A stretch of 64,000 bases of DNA, taken from assembly GCA_008107755.1 (NCBI GenBank), contig VIRH01000109.1, forward strand, positions 124,001 to 188,000. The letters are read 5' to 3'. The position numbers were made by a program, and so were the translations under genes. This document shows positions 25,670 through 34,034 of the stretch, piece by piece. The DNA comes from Rhodobacterales bacterium (lineage in GTDB: Bacteria > Pseudomonadota > Alphaproteobacteria > Rhizobiales > Stappiaceae). Each line of letters begins with the position of its first letter. Position 1 is the stretch's first letter. Under the pieces are notes generated by a model. It was given only the letters and a program-made list of their open reading frames with translations, was not told the origin of the DNA and did not search any database.

Positions 25670-27172
25670 TCAGCCGACGGCCAGCCGCAGGATGTTTTCC
25701 TCGGTCAGATCCTGCTGCGTCAGGGTGCCCGCGATCTGTCCCTGGCGCATGACCGCGACCCGGTCGGACACGCCGATGACTTCTTCCATGTCGCTGGAAA
25801 TCATCAGGATGGCGACGCCGGCATCGGCCAGTCCCTGCATCAGATGATAGACTTCCGCCTTCGCCCCGACGTCGATGCCCCGCGTCGGCTCGTCGAAGAT
25901 GATGATCTTCGGCTCGGTCGCGAGCCATTTCGCGAGCACCACCTTCTGCTGGTTTCCGCCGGAAAGCTCGGCCGCCGCTCCGTTGAGCGAGGCGGCCTTG
26001 ATCGTCAGGTTCTGCCGGGAGCGTTCCGCGAGCTCCCCTTCCCGCTTCCGGTCGACAATGCCATGGCTCGACAGCCTTTCCAGGCACGGCAGGGCGATGT
26101 TCTGGGAAATGGCGAAGTCGAGCAACAGGCCCTGCTCCTTCCGGTTTTCCGGAACGAGAGAAATACCTTTCAGGATGGCCTCCGGCACCGACCCGGGCTG
26201 CAATTCCTCACCGTTCACAATAACGGTGCCCCCCAGCGCGCGGTCGATGCCGAAGATGGTCAACGCAAGCTCCGTCCGGCCGGCGCCGATAAGGCCGGCA
26301 AGGCCGAGGATTTCGCCTGCGTGAAGTGTCAGATCCACCGGAACGGCGGGATAAGCCGGGGTCCGGACGCCCCTCAGTTCGAGCACCGGGCGTCCCGCGT
26401 AATGGCGTGTTTTTTCGTAAAAATGCTGCAGGTCGCGGCCGATCATCATGCGCACCATCGTGTCCTTGTGAATGGCCTCGCCGGCCACTTCGCCCGCGTT
26501 CTGCCCGTCACGCAGGCAGACGACGCGGTCAGCGACCTCCTCCACCTCCGACAATCTGTGGCTTATGAAGAGGATGGCGGCGCCCCGGCCCCGCAGGTCC
26601 TTCATCACTTCCAGCAGCCGTGCCGTTTCCGACAGGGTGAGACTGGAGGTCGGCTCGTCGAGGATCACCAGCCGGGCATTCATGGAAAGCGCCCTGGCAA
26701 TTTCCAGAAGCTGCTGGTCCGCCAGAGACAGGGAGGCTACCGGATCGTCCGGTCCGAAGCGGGTGCCCAGCATCGACAGGATGGGCGCGACCCTGGCTGA
26801 CATCGCCTTCCGGTCGAGCAGCCGAAAGGGCCCGTGCGTCATTTCCCGGCCCAGCAACACGTTGGCCGCGACATCCAGATTGGTGAAGGGGTTCAGTTCC
26901 TGGTGCACGAAGGCGATGCCGAGGTCGGCAGCGGCGGCGGGCGTCAACCCTTCGACCTTCTTGCCATCAATGAAGATCGCGCCGCCGTCTGGGGCGACCG
27001 CGCCGCCCAGAACCTTCATGAGCGTTGATTTTCCCGCGCCGTTTTCGCCGATCAGCCCGACGATCTCGCCCCCCGAGATCTCCAGATCGACATCCTGGAG
27101 CGCGACGACACCTGGATAAACCTTGGTCACGCCCGAAAGGTGAAGGGAAATCCTGCTGATATCCGGATACAA
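25670..27172 (-). CDS. Sugar ABC transporter double ATP-binding protein (RbsA family)
   Basis: Energising subunit of 500 residues. The first domain has GENGAGKST (Walker A), LSLADQQLLEIARAL in place of the standard signature, and LVILDEPTSSLT; the second has the degenerate [25 protein letters not shown] and [14 protein letters not shown]. The start seems to be TTG at 27172 (GGGG seven bases before); no ATG fits the frame near the N-terminus. A weak start would help lower synthesis relative to the receptor. It lies between receptor and permease genes; sugar specificity unknown. Confidence 0.9.
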   Translation of the reverse strand: MYPDISRISLHLSGVTKVYPGVVALQDVDLEISGGEIVGLIGENGAGKSTLMKVLGGAVAPDGGAIFIDGKKVEGLTPAAAADLGIAFVHQELNPFTNLDVAANVLLGREMTHGPFRLLDRKAMSARVAPILSMLGTRFGPDDPVASLSLADQQLLEIARALSMNARLVILDEPTSSLTLSETARLLEVMKDLRGRGAAILFISHRLSEVEEVADRVVCLRDGQNAGEVAGEAIHKDTMVRMMIGRDLQHFYEKTRHYAGRPVLELRGVRTPAYPAVPVDLTLHAGEILGLAGLIGAGRTELALTIFGIDRALGGTVIVNGEELQPGSVPEAILKGISLVPENRKEQGLLLDFAISQNIALPCLERLSSHGIVDRKREGELAERSRQNLTIKAASLNGAAAELSGGNQQKVVLAKWLATEPKIIIFDEPTRGIDVGAKAEVYHLMQGLADAGVAILMISSDMEEVIGVSDRVAVMRQGQIAGTLTQQDLTEENILRLAVG

Positions 27173-27202
27173 ATTGATGCCCCGCCATAAAACAGACGTT
27201 GG

Positions 27203-27230
27203 CCGCGCGCGCCTGCATCAGCGCGCGCGG
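27203..27230 (-). promoter_or_regulatory. Intercistronic hairpin after sugar receptor gene
   Basis: CCGCGCGCGC (27203-27212) and GCGCGCGCGG (27221-27230) form a perfect 10-base stem with an 8-base loop (CTGCATCA), 24 bases after the receptor stop and 31 before the ATPase start. No T-run follows. Likely message stabiliser or attenuator. Confidence 0.65.
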
Positions 27231-27253
27231 AACGACTTCGAGCCAGGACCGGA

Positions 27254-28201
27254 TCAGCCCTTGATCCGCGCCTTCAGTTCCGTTTCGAAGGCATCGACGC
27301 TGGAGGCGTCGATGACCTTCGTCGGAACGATGATCAGGCCGTCACCGGGAATGCCGGACCTGTCCCCTTCCAGGAAATCCGCCATCAGGTGCATGCCCTG
27401 ATAGCCCCACTGGTAGGGATCCTGAACCACCGTTCCGGCAAAACTGCCCTCGCGCACGGCACCAAGGGTGATCGGGTCCTCATCGAATGCGATGACAGTG
27501 ATTTCTCCCAGCTTTCCGGCGGCCTGGAGCGCTTCATAGATCTTGGGCGGATTGTAGGAATAGAAGCCGACCATGCAGTCGATTTCCGGGTTGGCCGCCA
27601 GAACGTCATCGACATTCGACCGGGCCTTGGCAAAATCGACGTCATCACCGCGGACATCAACAAGCTCGATGCCCTTCGGGCCCGCAACTTCCTTGAAGCC
27701 GGCGATGCGTTCCTTGGCGTTGTCCGCCCCAAGGAACCCGACGAAGCCCATGCATTTGGCCCCGTCCGGCAGCGCCTTGACGGCAATTTCCCCCGCCTGG
27801 TTGCCTGCCAGCGTGTTGGACGATCCCAGATAGGCGATGCGATCACTTTCCGGTGCGTCGCTGTCCGTGGTGAACAGCGGCACCTGGGCCGCGATGCGGT
27901 TGAATGCGCCGATCGATGTCTTGGGGTCCACAGACGAGATCATGATCGCGTCCGTTCCAGCTGCAACAAGATCATCCATGAGTGCGTTTTGCAGTGCGGC
28001 CGTTCCCTGTGCCGGATAGCGGAACTGGAGCTCGTAGCCTGGCAGTTCGGCCTGGGCGTCATTGACGCCCGCCTCCGCAAGTTTCCAGAAGTCGGACGCC
28101 GCGTTGACGACAAACGCGAGCTGCGGCTTCTCCTGAGCATGGACCGACGAGGTGACGAAGGCGGCAAGTGCCGCTGCGTAAAGCAGTTTTCCTGATTTCA
28201 T
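27254..28201 (-). CDS. Periplasmic sugar-binding protein (Peripla_BP_4 family)
   Basis: Receptor of 315 residues from the ATG at 28201 preceded by GGGAGGAAAAA. Signal peptide MKSGKLLYAAALAAFVTSSV, cleavage near VHA-QE. The mature start QLAFVVNAASDFWKLAEAGV and blocks GTDAIMISSVDPKTSIGAFN and VPLFTTDSDAPESDRIAYLG are typical of ribose/galactose-type receptors; the Asp pair in TDSDAP likely contacts sugar hydroxyls. First gene of a three-gene importer operon, with an AT-rich palindrome about 45 bases upstream. Sugar not known. Confidence 0.92.
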   Translation of the reverse strand: MKSGKLLYAAALAAFVTSSVHAQEKPQLAFVVNAASDFWKLAEAGVNDAQAELPGYELQFRYPAQGTAALQNALMDDLVAAGTDAIMISSVDPKTSIGAFNRIAAQVPLFTTDSDAPESDRIAYLGSSNTLAGNQAGEIAVKALPDGAKCMGFVGFLGADNAKERIAGFKEVAGPKGIELVDVRGDDVDFAKARSNVDDVLAANPEIDCMVGFYSYNPPKIYEALQAAGKLGEITVIAFDEDPITLGAVREGSFAGTVVQDPYQWGYQGMHLMADFLEGDRSGIPGDGLIIVPTKVIDASSVDAFETELKARIKG

Positions 28202-28243
28202 TTTTTCCTCCCTGACGTGCAGGCCGAAGCCGAGCTTCGACAA

Positions 28244-28260
28244 TTAATATTAGTAATATT
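28244..28260. promoter_or_regulatory. AT-rich palindrome upstream of sugar receptor operon
   Basis: AATATTA-G-TAATATT (28246-28260) is a perfect inverted repeat; with the two preceding bases the element reads ATTAATATTAGT, matching 11 of 12 bases of a palindrome at 30555-30566. In this GC-rich sequence such a run stands out and probably marks promoter plus operator. The rest of the 28261-28452 gap holds no recognised gene. Confidence 0.5.
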
Positions 28261-28452
28261 ATTATCCATTCTCAAGTTATATTCGATCGATTTAGGCCCT
28301 CAGCGGTGCTGCACCGCATCATCAGAGCGCCCTGTCGAGACAATCGAAACGCGACGACCAGCCCGACCCGCGTCAGGCCAGGGACAGTCTCGAGACCTTC
28401 TGTTCGGATCACTTGCGAGGCCACCAGAAGTGCGCCCCGCGTCCAGCCTCCC

Positions 28453-28492
28453 AAAAAAGAGCCGCCGAACCCAATGCGCAAAGTCCGGCGGC
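28453..28492 (-). terminator. Rho-independent terminator after second sugar receptor gene
   Basis: GCCGCCG (28461-28467) and CGGCGGC (28486-28492) form a stem; on the minus strand it is followed by TCTTTTTTGG (A-run at 28453-28459). It lies 17 bases after the stop of the gene at 28509-29501 and separates the two minus-strand sugar operons. Confidence 0.8.
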
Positions 28493-28508
28493 CAGAGGAG
28501 ACTGTCGA

Positions 28509-29501
28509 TCAGTTCTCGGCGCAGAAGCCGGGATCTTCCTGATTGCAGACATCAAGGCCCGTGTAGAGCGGGTCTTCGACGCTTTCGTTGTTGATCAGCT
28601 GGATCATGACATCCGGTCCGCGGTAGCCCATTTCAAACGGACGCTGACCGACCTGCGCGTGGCTGCGCCCTTCGCGGAACGCCTTGGTCTGCGGAGGCAG
28701 GGTGTCGCCGGCGATGATCACGAGATCCTTGGACTTCAGCTTGTCCATCACCTGATCGGTCACCTGGGTATAGGCTTGCGGGGCGAACTGGGCCCAGCCA
28801 CCCACCAGGATGAAGGCATCGAGATCGGGATTGGCGATGAAGGTGTCGGCCATCTGCTGGTTTGCAAGATCTGCCTGGTCGTTGGTGAACACCGGGCAGC
28901 CCTCGATTTCAGTCCATCCGTTCTGGCCCGAGAGGCGATCGATATCCTTTTCGCCGCCCGCCGTATCCCGGAAACCCTGGGCACGTGCATTGATGTTGTC
29001 CGCCGCCACGTTGCCGAGCTGCAGGCAAACGGTACCACCATCCGGCTTCAGCTTGGCCGCTTCCTCGGCCATCTTCACGCCCATGAGATAGTTGTCGGTA
29101 CCGAGATAGGTCTTGCGCAGGTCACGGTCTTCGGCAAGGAAGTCCGCGTCGATCGTCATGACCGGCACGCTCGGCGCGATCTGGCGGATGCGGTTCGCCA
29201 TGGCTGGCGCGTTGGATGGCGAAATTGCGATGGCCGCGACGCCCTTGGTCAGGAGATCATCGACGATCTGCACTTCGCCCGCCTCGTCGGCGGAAGAGGC
29301 CGGACCGGTGTAAAGGCACTCGAACTCGCTGTCCTTGTTCTCGGACATCCATTTCTGGCAGCCCAGATTTATCTGTTCGAAGAACGGGTTATCCAGCCCC
29401 TTGACCACGATCGCGAGGGTTTTCTTGTCTTGCGCCGGCGCGGCTCCCACCTGCATTGCGAGCACGATTGCCGTGCCGAGCATAACGAATGTATTCTTCA
29501 T
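28509..29501 (-). CDS. Periplasmic sugar-binding protein, FrcB-like
   Basis: Receptor of 330 residues from the ATG at 29501 (AAGGGAG eight bases upstream; a GTG three codons earlier is the alternative). Signal MKNTFVMLGTAIVLAMQVGA, cleavage near APA-Q. Blocks LAIVVKGLDNPFFEQINLGC, GVAAIAISPSNAPAMANRIR and PVMTIDADFLAEDRDLRKTYLG mark it as Peripla_BP_4; Asp in TIDAD binds sugar in relatives. Two cysteine pairs (CQKW...CLYTG; late CNQEDPGFC) could form disulphides. No ATPase or permease follows on this strand; the likely partners are the FrcA/FrcC-like genes divergently encoded at 30711-32462. Confidence 0.88.
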   Translation of the reverse strand: MKNTFVMLGTAIVLAMQVGAAPAQDKKTLAIVVKGLDNPFFEQINLGCQKWMSENKDSEFECLYTGPASSADEAGEVQIVDDLLTKGVAAIAISPSNAPAMANRIRQIAPSVPVMTIDADFLAEDRDLRKTYLGTDNYLMGVKMAEEAAKLKPDGGTVCLQLGNVAADNINARAQGFRDTAGGEKDIDRLSGQNGWTEIEGCPVFTNDQADLANQQMADTFIANPDLDAFILVGGWAQFAPQAYTQVTDQVMDKLKSKDLVIIAGDTLPPQTKAFREGRSHAQVGQRPFEMGYRGPDVMIQLINNESVEDPLYTGLDVCNQEDPGFCAEN

Positions 29502-29540
29502 GCGTATCACTCCCTTCTGGTTGTCCTGGCCCCGGAAGTG

Positions 29541-30524
29541 TCAGCCCGGGTACCAGATCTTGCGGGGATCTTTTGCGTCCCTTCTATAGTTCCACGCGCG
29601 GTCGATCAGAGCTTTCAGACCGACCGCGGGTTCCCAACCCAGCTTCTGGCGCGCCTTGGAATTGTCGAGCCAGTTGCCGTACATGCCGGTTGGAATTTCG
29701 GCGATTTCGAACGACCGGGTTTCGGCGAGATAGCTGGCGGCCTCGCCGTAATCGACCGGTTCGTTCATCGAGATATTGAAAAGCTGGCCCTTGGCTTCGG
29801 GCGCATCCAGCGCCGCCAGGGCCGCGCTCACGAGATCGTCGACATGGACGAAATTCCGCTTCAGCGGCCGCCCGTCCCTGTCGTTGAGCTGGGGCACGAA
29901 GTTTCCGGCCTCGAACCTGCGCAGCTCGTCCGTTGCCAGCAGATCCCGCCACAGCGGACCGCCGAACTGTTCAGAGCCGAAAGCGAGCGCATACCTGAAA
30001 TCGTCCTTTTCCATGATCCATGGCGCGCGCAGCACACAGCCGTTGATGCCGTACTGAAAGCCGTATTGCTCCAGCATCACCTCTTCCAGGACCTTGGTGA
30101 GGGCGTAGCAGCCCGGATAGGCCTTGCGCTCGGACGTCTCTGTGACCGGACCCGGATAGGGCTGGAAGGCATGACCAACCGCGCAGTCACCGCTGATCAG
30201 GAGGAACTGCCTGCCCTGCCTGAGGCCGCGAAAAGCCTCCAGAAGCACGAACATGCCCTTGACCGAAACATCGATCGCCAGATCGGGAGATTCCTTGACG
30301 GCCGCCATGTGTAGGACGTGCGTGACACCCTCCATCGCACGGGCAACAACGGCTGCATCCGCGATCGAGCCCTGCAGCACCTCCACCCGATCGCCACCTT
30401 CGATCATCCGATTGTTGCACAGGGCAATGACCTGCCAATCCCGAAACCGTTCCGAAGCCAGAAACGCCGGAAGAAAGTTCTGTCCAACCTTTCCGGACGC
30501 ACCGGTCAGAAGTAGCTTCATCAT
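29541..30524 (-). CDS. NAD-dependent epimerase/dehydratase (extended SDR)
   Basis: Cytoplasmic sugar-modifying oxidoreductase of 327 residues. The Rossmann motif TGASGKVG is at residues 7-14 and the catalytic Tyr-X3-Lys in CYALTKVLEE; VLRAPWIM and FVHVDDLVSAALAAL are extended-SDR landmarks. The substrate could be a sugar acid, lactone or nucleotide sugar; uronate dehydrogenase-like or NAD-sugar epimerase activity cannot be told apart. It is the first gene of a two-gene unit with the FrcB-like receptor (39-base gap) and divergent from the FrcA-like gene. Two ATGs in tandem (30524, 30521); the second has better spacing to GGGGG. Confidence 0.82.
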   Translation of the reverse strand: MMKLLLTGASGKVGQNFLPAFLASERFRDWQVIALCNNRMIEGGDRVEVLQGSIADAAVVARAMEGVTHVLHMAAVKESPDLAIDVSVKGMFVLLEAFRGLRQGRQFLLISGDCAVGHAFQPYPGPVTETSERKAYPGCYALTKVLEEVMLEQYGFQYGINGCVLRAPWIMEKDDFRYALAFGSEQFGGPLWRDLLATDELRRFEAGNFVPQLNDRDGRPLKRNFVHVDDLVSAALAALDAPEAKGQLFNISMNEPVDYGEAASYLAETRSFEIAEIPTGMYGNWLDNSKARQKLGWEPAVGLKALIDRAWNYRRDAKDPRKIWYPG

Positions 30525-30543
30525 CTCCCCCTTGCTTTTATTA

Positions 30544-30566
30544 AATATTATTTATTAATATTAATT
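30544..30566. promoter_or_regulatory. AT-rich palindromic operator region between divergent sugar units
   Basis: AATATTA-N5-TAATATT (30544-30562) and the overlapping perfect palindrome ATTAATATTAAT (30555-30566) lie 20 bases upstream of the dehydrogenase start. The core ATTAATATTA is shared with 28244-28253 before the neighbouring receptor operon, suggesting one regulator for both; the LacI protein at 32758 is the obvious candidate. Confidence 0.5.
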
Positions 30567-30710
30567 AGTCAAGCGTTGATAAAGCACCCGCAAAGGTGTG
30601 TCATGCGCATGGGAGGCACAGACGGCGATCACCAAGAATTGCCGCGACAGGCCTCGAACTCCGGCACCGGCCAACTCCGGATGCAGGAACGAGCGGGAGG
30701 GAAAGCAGGA

Positions 30711-31451
30711 ATGTCGAGACTCAGTCTGAGGGGAATCTCAAAGAGCTTCGGAGCCATCCAGGCACTCAGCGATGTATCGCTGGACATTGCGCCGGGGGAA
30801 GTCCTCGGCCTGATGGGCGACAACGGCGCGGGCAAGTCCACTTTGGTCAAGATCGTCGCCGGAAATTTCAGACCATCGCAGGGCGCGATGTCCATCGACG
30901 GCGACCAGGTCGACTTTCACAAGCCGCTTGATGCCCAGCGAGGGGGTGTGGAAGTCGTCTACCAGGATCTGGCTCTGTGCGACAACCTGACGGCAGCGTC
31001 GAATGTCTTTCTCGGGCGCGAGCCTCGGCGCTCCCTCGCGGGCATCCCTATCCTCGACTACGCGACCATGCATCGGCGCTCAGCGGAGCTTTTCGCCTCG
31101 CTCAAGTCCGAGACCCGACCGCGCGACCTCGTCAAGCGCATGTCAGGCGGGCAGCGCCAGGCCGTCGCCATCGCCAGAACGCTGCTCTCCAACGCGAAGA
31201 TCGTCCTCATGGACGAGCCGACGGCGGCGATTTCCGTACGGCAGGTGGCAGAAGTTCTGGACCTGATCCACAGGCTCTCGGACCAGGGGATCAGCGTGGT
31301 GCTCATCAGCCACCGCATGCCGGACGTCTTTGCGGTCTGCAGCCGCATCGCGGTCCTTCGCCGTGGCAAGCTGGTGTGCAGCAAACCCGCAAACGACAGC
31401 TCGCCGGAAGAGGTGACCGGCCTGATCACCGGCGCCATCGAGATGGCGTGA
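30711..31451 (+). CDS. Sugar ABC transporter ATP-binding protein, single domain (FrcA-like)
   Basis: ATPase of 246 residues, a single nucleotide-binding domain as in fructose-type FrcA, unlike the double-domain RbsA proteins elsewhere here. Walker [12 protein letters not shown]-loop VEVVYQDLALCDNL, signature MSGGQRQAVAIARTL, Walker B IVLMDEPTAAI and the switch His in LISHRMPD are all present. The ATG at 30711 (MSRLSLRGISKSFGA) follows GCAGGA; the frame is open upstream to 30576 but that part is not family-like. Sixteen bases before the permease gene. Confidence 0.92.
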   Translation: MSRLSLRGISKSFGAIQALSDVSLDIAPGEVLGLMGDNGAGKSTLVKIVAGNFRPSQGAMSIDGDQVDFHKPLDAQRGGVEVVYQDLALCDNLTAASNVFLGREPRRSLAGIPILDYATMHRRSAELFASLKSETRPRDLVKRMSGGQRQAVAIARTLLSNAKIVLMDEPTAAISVRQVAEVLDLIHRLSDQGISVVLISHRMPDVFAVCSRIAVLRRGKLVCSKPANDSSPEEVTGLITGAIEMA

Positions 31452-31466
31452 GAGGAGCTTGCCACC

Positions 31467-32462
31467 ATGACAACCCTTGAACAGGCAATCGGCCACAGCC
31501 AGCATCATTCCCCGGTTTCCCGGATCGTGAATTCCCAGATCTTCTGGGTCTTCGCCGCTGCCGTTCTGGCCTGCATCGCCCTGTCGCTGCTGACGGATTC
31601 CTTCGCCACCCAGCGCAACCTCTTCAACGTCACACGCAACTTCGCCTTCGTCGGCCTCATCGCCATCGGCATGACCACCGTCATCGCCTCCGGCGGCATC
31701 GACCTCTCGGTCGGCTCCTCGGTGGTGCTGGCGGCGATGGTCATCAGCGTTCTGATGTCTGCCGGCCATCCGTTCTGGATCTCGGCGATCGTGGCTCTGG
31801 CGGCGGCGGCGGCCGTCGGCTTCACCAACGGCATCCTGATCGCCTATGTCGGAATGCCCGCCTTCGTGGTGACGCTCGGCATGCTGTCGGCGGCCAGGTC
31901 GCTGGCCATGGTGCTGTCCAACAACAAGATGATCTGGGAATTCGGACCAGATCACGACCTCCTTCTGTGGATCGGTGGCGGATCAACCCTCGGCCTGCCG
32001 CATCCGATCTACGCCCTCGCCTTACTGACAATCGTGATGAGTGTCGTCTATCGCTGGACCAGATGGGGCCAGTATGTCTTTGCGATCGGCGGCAACGAAC
32101 ACGCCGCAACCCTGACCGGCATCCCGGTGAAACGGATCAAGGTATCGATCTACATGTTCTCGGCGCTGACGGCCGGCGTCGCCGGTATCCTCATGGCCGG
32201 CTGGCTTGGCAGCGTCACGACAAACCTTGGCCAGGCAATGGAGCTGACAGTCATTGCCGCCGCTGTCATCGGCGGCGCCAATCTTGCGGGCGGTCAGGGA
32301 ACGGCGCTCGGGGCCGTCATCGGTGCCCTCCTCATCGAAGTGATCCGGAATTCCCTGATTCTCCTCGGCATCTCGACTTTCTGGCAGGGCATGTTCATCG
32401 GCTGCTTCATCATCATCGCCGTTGCTTTCGACAGAATTCGCAACCTGGGTTCGCAAGACTAA
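31467..32462 (+). CDS. Sugar ABC transporter permease (FrcC-like)
   Basis: Membrane channel of 331 residues of the BPD_transp_2 family. Landmarks: FAFVGLIAIGMTTVIASGGI then DLSVGSSVVLAAM, YVGMPAFVVTLGMLSAARSL, AIGGNEHAATLTGIPVKRIK and AAAVIGGANLAGGQGTALGA. The preceding gene supplies the ATPase; the receptor gene is missing on this strand and probably is the FrcB-like gene at 28509. GAGGAG ribosome site before the ATG. Confidence 0.93.
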   Translation: MTTLEQAIGHSQHHSPVSRIVNSQIFWVFAAAVLACIALSLLTDSFATQRNLFNVTRNFAFVGLIAIGMTTVIASGGIDLSVGSSVVLAAMVISVLMSAGHPFWISAIVALAAAAAVGFTNGILIAYVGMPAFVVTLGMLSAARSLAMVLSNNKMIWEFGPDHDLLLWIGGGSTLGLPHPIYALALLTIVMSVVYRWTRWGQYVFAIGGNEHAATLTGIPVKRIKVSIYMFSALTAGVAGILMAGWLGSVTTNLGQAMELTVIAAAVIGGANLAGGQGTALGAVIGALLIEVIRNSLILLGISTFWQGMFIGCFIIIAVAFDRIRNLGSQD

Positions 32463-32518
32463 CGCAACGCTCAACAGCCTTGCGGGGGCGCTTAGGTCTC
32501 CGCAGGGCCTTTACGATT

Positions 32519-32534
32519 TTTCGCAATTGCGAAA
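32519..32534. promoter_or_regulatory. 16-base perfect palindrome upstream of lacI-like gene
   Basis: TTTCGCAATTGCGAAA is fully palindromic, followed by GGAAG and a four-codon mini-frame (ATG AAA ACG TAA at 32542-32553). The 295-base gap between the permease and the regulator gene otherwise holds nothing recognised. The element fits the size of a LacI-family operator and may serve autoregulation. Confidence 0.45.
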
Positions 32535-32757
32535 GGAAGCCCATGAAAACGTAACGGCAGTGCACAACGAGACCTGGGACAGGTGGCTGAGCTCACGTGA
32601 TCAAACCAGGCTACCGCTGCGGGATTTTCCCCATGAACCAACCCGAGCGAAGGCTCCGGACAACCTCGAATACGTTGATTTGATGAAGTAATCCGGATAG
32701 TCAATTTCCGGATCAACAGCACGATCCGCCCCATCGGACGAGGAAACTCGAGACAAC

Positions 32758-33822
32758 ATGACAAGGAAACGCCGTCTCAAGAAAGACAGACGTCCCACGA
32801 TGATGGACGTCGCGGCAACGGCCGGTGTCTCGCAGGCAACCGTCTCTCTTGTCCTCAACGGCAGCCCGGGCGCCAAACTGAGCGACAGCACCCGCCGCCG
32901 CGTCCAGGAGGCCGCCCGTGAACTCGGCTACACACTCGTGCGGCGCGGCGCCAAGACCGTTCCCGAGGACCGGTCGAACATCGTTTTCATCGCCGATGAA
33001 ATCACCACGGACCCCTGGATGGCGATCGCCTTCGAAGGCGTGCGTGACAAGGCCTATGAGTATGGTTTCAATGTCAGCCTGGCCGTCAGCCATGGCGACG
33101 AGGAAACCGAGAAGATGATCCTGACGCAGATGAGCCGCCTGCCGCTGCTTGGCCTCATCTACGGCACCATCCTGACCCGGCGCGTCGATCTTTCCCCGGC
33201 CTTCCGCGACCAAAACACGGTGCTCCTGAACTGTTACAGCGCTGATCGTACCCTGCCCTCCGTCGTGCCGGGTGACGTTCTGGGCGGGCGCACGGCAACA
33301 GATCATCTCATCAGGGCGGGTTATCACCGCATCGCGCTGATCAACGGTCAGCAGGGCGTTGATGCTTCGCGGGACCGTCTGAAGGGCTACCGGCAGGCGC
33401 TCTCGAGCCACGACATTCCCTTCGACGCCGCGCTGGTCAAACCCGGCAACTGGGAGCCGCTCTCGGGCTATGAGCACACGCACGCCCTGATGGAGCTTCC
33501 CGACCCACCGGACGCGATCTTCTGCGGCAACGACCTGATGGCCCTCGGCTGCTATGACGCGCTGAAGGAGCGCGGTCTCAGCGTTCCCGAGGACATCGCC
33601 GTCATCGGCTTCGACAACCGGGAAATCTCCAAGAGCATGCACCCGCCACTCTCGACGCTGGTGCTTCCCCATTACGAGATGGGCGAAATCGCCTTCGAAC
33701 TCCTGCTCGACAACGCCAACGGCCGCCAGGCAGGCCCGGCGCAGATCAAGGTCGAGTGTCCGCTGGTGGAGCGCAGTTCGGTGTCGGCCGAGGCAGCTGC
33801 GGGCTACTCCGCGGCGGTTTGA
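32758..33822 (+). CDS. LacI-family sugar-responsive regulator
   Basis: Regulator of 354 residues. The LacI helix-turn-helix with hinge reads MMDVAATAGVSQATVSLVLN followed by a hinge helix with TRRRVQEAARELGY; the C-terminal periplasmic-binding-like domain contains AIFCGNDLMALGCYDALKER and IAVIGFDNREISKSM, with STLVLPHYEMGEIAFELLL. The N-terminus has an extra basic stretch (MTRKRRLKKDRRP) before the DNA-binding part. Position at the end of the FrcA/FrcC-like unit suggests control of the two sugar systems to its left. Effector unknown. Confidence 0.92.
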   Translation: MTRKRRLKKDRRPTMMDVAATAGVSQATVSLVLNGSPGAKLSDSTRRRVQEAARELGYTLVRRGAKTVPEDRSNIVFIADEITTDPWMAIAFEGVRDKAYEYGFNVSLAVSHGDEETEKMILTQMSRLPLLGLIYGTILTRRVDLSPAFRDQNTVLLNCYSADRTLPSVVPGDVLGGRTATDHLIRAGYHRIALINGQQGVDASRDRLKGYRQALSSHDIPFDAALVKPGNWEPLSGYEHTHALMELPDPPDAIFCGNDLMALGCYDALKERGLSVPEDIAVIGFDNREISKSMHPPLSTLVLPHYEMGEIAFELLLDNANGRQAGPAQIKVECPLVERSSVSAEAAAGYSAAV

Positions 33823-33887
33823 AGCTCGCCGATCCGGTCTCTTTCCCGGCAGGCTCTGAGATCAGGTCGAAACGCCGAAAACCGACT

Positions 33888-34034
33888 TCAGTGGCAATGA
33901 TACGGCTTGCTGCCAGCGTGACAACATTGTCCTTGGGGACTGCTTTTACGGCAGCCACCCCCATGCGCGTAAGCTGACGACACAGCGCCCAAGATCGCCG
34001 AAAAGGCGACTGCCAAGACAACCAAATTCCTCAT
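33888..34034 (-). CDS. 48-residue secreted Cys/His-rich protein
   Basis: A short gene not usually called: ATG at 34034 with GGAGAG five bases upstream, TGA at 33888-33890. The first 23 residues (MRNLVVLAVAFSAILGAVSS then AYA) are a clean Sec signal; the 25-residue mature peptide is HGGGCRKSSPQGQCCHAGSK followed by PYHCH. Four cysteines and four histidines resemble the Gly-Cys...Tyr-His-Cys-His endings of small secreted proteins seen in many Proteobacteria, perhaps a metal or disulphide-stabilised motif. Convergent with the lacI-like gene (65-base gap). Function unknown. Confidence 0.7.
   Translation of the reverse strand: MRNLVVLAVAFSAILGAVSSAYAHGGGCRKSSPQGQCCHAGSKPYHCH

Noticed and set aside
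24056-26800. Very long plus-strand open frame (914 codons) opposite the sugar permease and ATPase genes
   Set aside because: It lies antisense to two clear ABC genes; its translation is rich in Asp, His, Arg and Gln with no domain, as expected of the mirror frame of GC-rich coding DNA.
28413-30314. 633-codon plus-strand open frame opposite the FrcB-like receptor and dehydrogenase genes
   Set aside because: Crosses a terminator and two real genes in antisense; composition is that of a shadow frame.
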